Part shown: one piece after another, positions 63,476 to 64,000 of the stretch
Layout of the letters: every line of letters starts with the position of its first letter
Numbering within the stretch: the stretch's first letter is position 1
NCBI RefSeq assembly: GCF_028993615.1
Contig: NZ_CP118632.1
Span: 682,001-746,000 of the forward strand
Length of the DNA stretch: 64,000 nt
Direction: 5' to 3'
Origin: Herbaspirillum sp. WKF16
Lineage (GTDB): Bacteria; Pseudomonadota; Gammaproteobacteria; Burkholderiales; Burkholderiaceae_D
Position numbers and translations under genes: made by a program
The notes under the pieces: generated by a model
The model's database searches: none
Told to the model about the DNA's origin: nothing
Seen by the model: the letters and a program-made list of their open reading frames with translations, nothing else

Positions 63476-64000
63476 TCAGGCCGCGCCGCTGGCGGCAGGC
63501 GCAGGGGCGGGCGGTGCGCCGGCTTCCGGCAGCTTTTCAAGGCAATAGCCCAGCCCGCGCACGGTAGCGATGCGCACGCCGCCGACTTCGATTTTCTTGC
63601 GCAAGCGATGGACATAGACCTCGATGGCATTGTTGCTGACTTCCTCTCCCCATTCGCACAGATGGTCGACCAGCTGTTCCTTGGACACCAGCCGTCCCGT
63701 GCGTTGCAATAATACTTCGAGAAGCCCCAGTTCCCGCGCCGATAATTCCAGCATCTGCTCGCCGATGTAGGCGATGCGGCCGACCTGGTCGTACGACAGC
63801 GGGCCGTGCTTGATGACGGTGGGGCCGCCGCCGGCGCCGCGCCGGGTCAACGCGCGCACGCGCGCCTCCAGTTCGGACAGCGCGAAGGGTTTGGCCATGT
63901 AATCGTCGGCGCCGAGATCGAGTCCCTGCACGCGCTGCTCGACCGAATCGGCCGCCGTCAGGATCAGCACCGGCAGGCGCGAGTTGCGCGCGCGCAGGCG
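63476..64000 (-). CDS. OmpR-family response regulator (partial, 5' end outside window)
   Basis: The visible 174 residues run from inside the receiver domain (RNSRLPVLILTAADS, with the conserved Thr; Lys in DYMAKPFALSELEARV) to the end. The phospho-acceptor Asp lies beyond the right edge. The winged-helix effector has LSARELGLLEVLLQR, GRLVSKEQLVDHL, and NNAIEVYVHRLRKKI with the RTVRGLGY-type wing ATVRGLGYCL. A Pro/Ala tail ends the protein. It is 59 bp upstream of the histidine kinase gene and its partner. The frame runs unbroken to base 64000. Confidence 0.92.
   Translation of the reverse strand, partial: RLRARNSRLPVLILTAADSVEQRVQGLDLGADDYMAKPFALSELEARVRALTRRGAGGGPTVIKHGPLSYDQVGRIAYIGEQMLELSARELGLLEVLLQRTGRLVSKEQLVDHLCEWGEEVSNNAIEVYVHRLRKKIEVGGVRIATVRGLGYCLEKLPEAGAPPAPAPAASGAA

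Overview
The window is a contiguous stretch of a GC-rich (roughly two-thirds G+C by eye) betaproteobacterial chromosome. Several arrangements point to Burkholderiales, family Oxalobacteraceae, and most probably a Herbaspirillum-like organism: leuS-lptE-holA, bamE-dapB diverging from fur, HAD-hrcA diverging from nadK-recN, grpE-dnaK-dnaJ, the purM / AI-2E transporter-hda-HAD-pcnB-folK arrangement, and an intracellular PHB depolymerase. The genus is inferred, not demonstrated. I see no tRNA, rRNA, insertion sequence, phage gene or CRISPR array. Most of the window is core genome with a few accessory blocks.

Layout. 1-3963 (minus): holA (cut by the left edge), lptE, leuS. 4204-9986 (plus): a LacI-type regulator with a candidate operator, then a substrate-binding protein, two permeases, an ATPase and a GpdQ-like phosphodiesterase, tightly packed as one uptake-and-hydrolysis operon. 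10159-11642 (minus): exbB-exbD plus an orphan barstar-like gene. 11786-13655: dapB and bamE diverging from fur. 13789-19412: hrcA and a HAD hydrolase diverging from nadK, recN and hemH. 19640-24150: a possible 34-aa membrane peptide, then grpE, dnaK and dnaJ with heat-shock-type promoters. 24508-27167: carbonic anhydrase, panB, deoxynucleoside kinase and a DUF486 protein.

27409-37295 (plus) is a nine-gene chemosensory operon behind a near-consensus sigma-28 (FliA) promoter. In order it encodes a membrane protein carrying a CheZ-like catalytic motif, a CheY-like regulator, a STAS protein, CheA, an MCP, CheW, CheR, CheB and a REC-EAL c-di-GMP phosphodiesterase. The layout suggests that chemosensory input is tied to cyclic-di-GMP output. 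37315-43584 holds a GFA-family protein, folK, pcnB, a HAD phosphatase, hda, an AI-2E family transporter and divergent purM.

43685-57188 is the most interesting part. It carries two separated loci of one predicted but functionally unresolved peptide-ligation/cleavage system. Locus A (43685-47128) has Anbu (ancestral proteasome beta subunit), an alpha-E protein and a circularly permuted ATP-grasp ligase. Locus B (50296-57188) has a 1119-aa transglutaminase-DUF2126 fusion, an 835-aa ATP-grasp/alpha-E fusion whose ATP-grasp part looks degenerate, and a second transglutaminase. A cupin, a GST and a PHB depolymerase lie between them.

57404-64000 (minus): an MCP with a CheR-tether C-terminus, then a two-component system (response regulator cut by the right edge), a DUF4212 small subunit and a large sodium:solute symporter that contains a textbook EF-hand loop.
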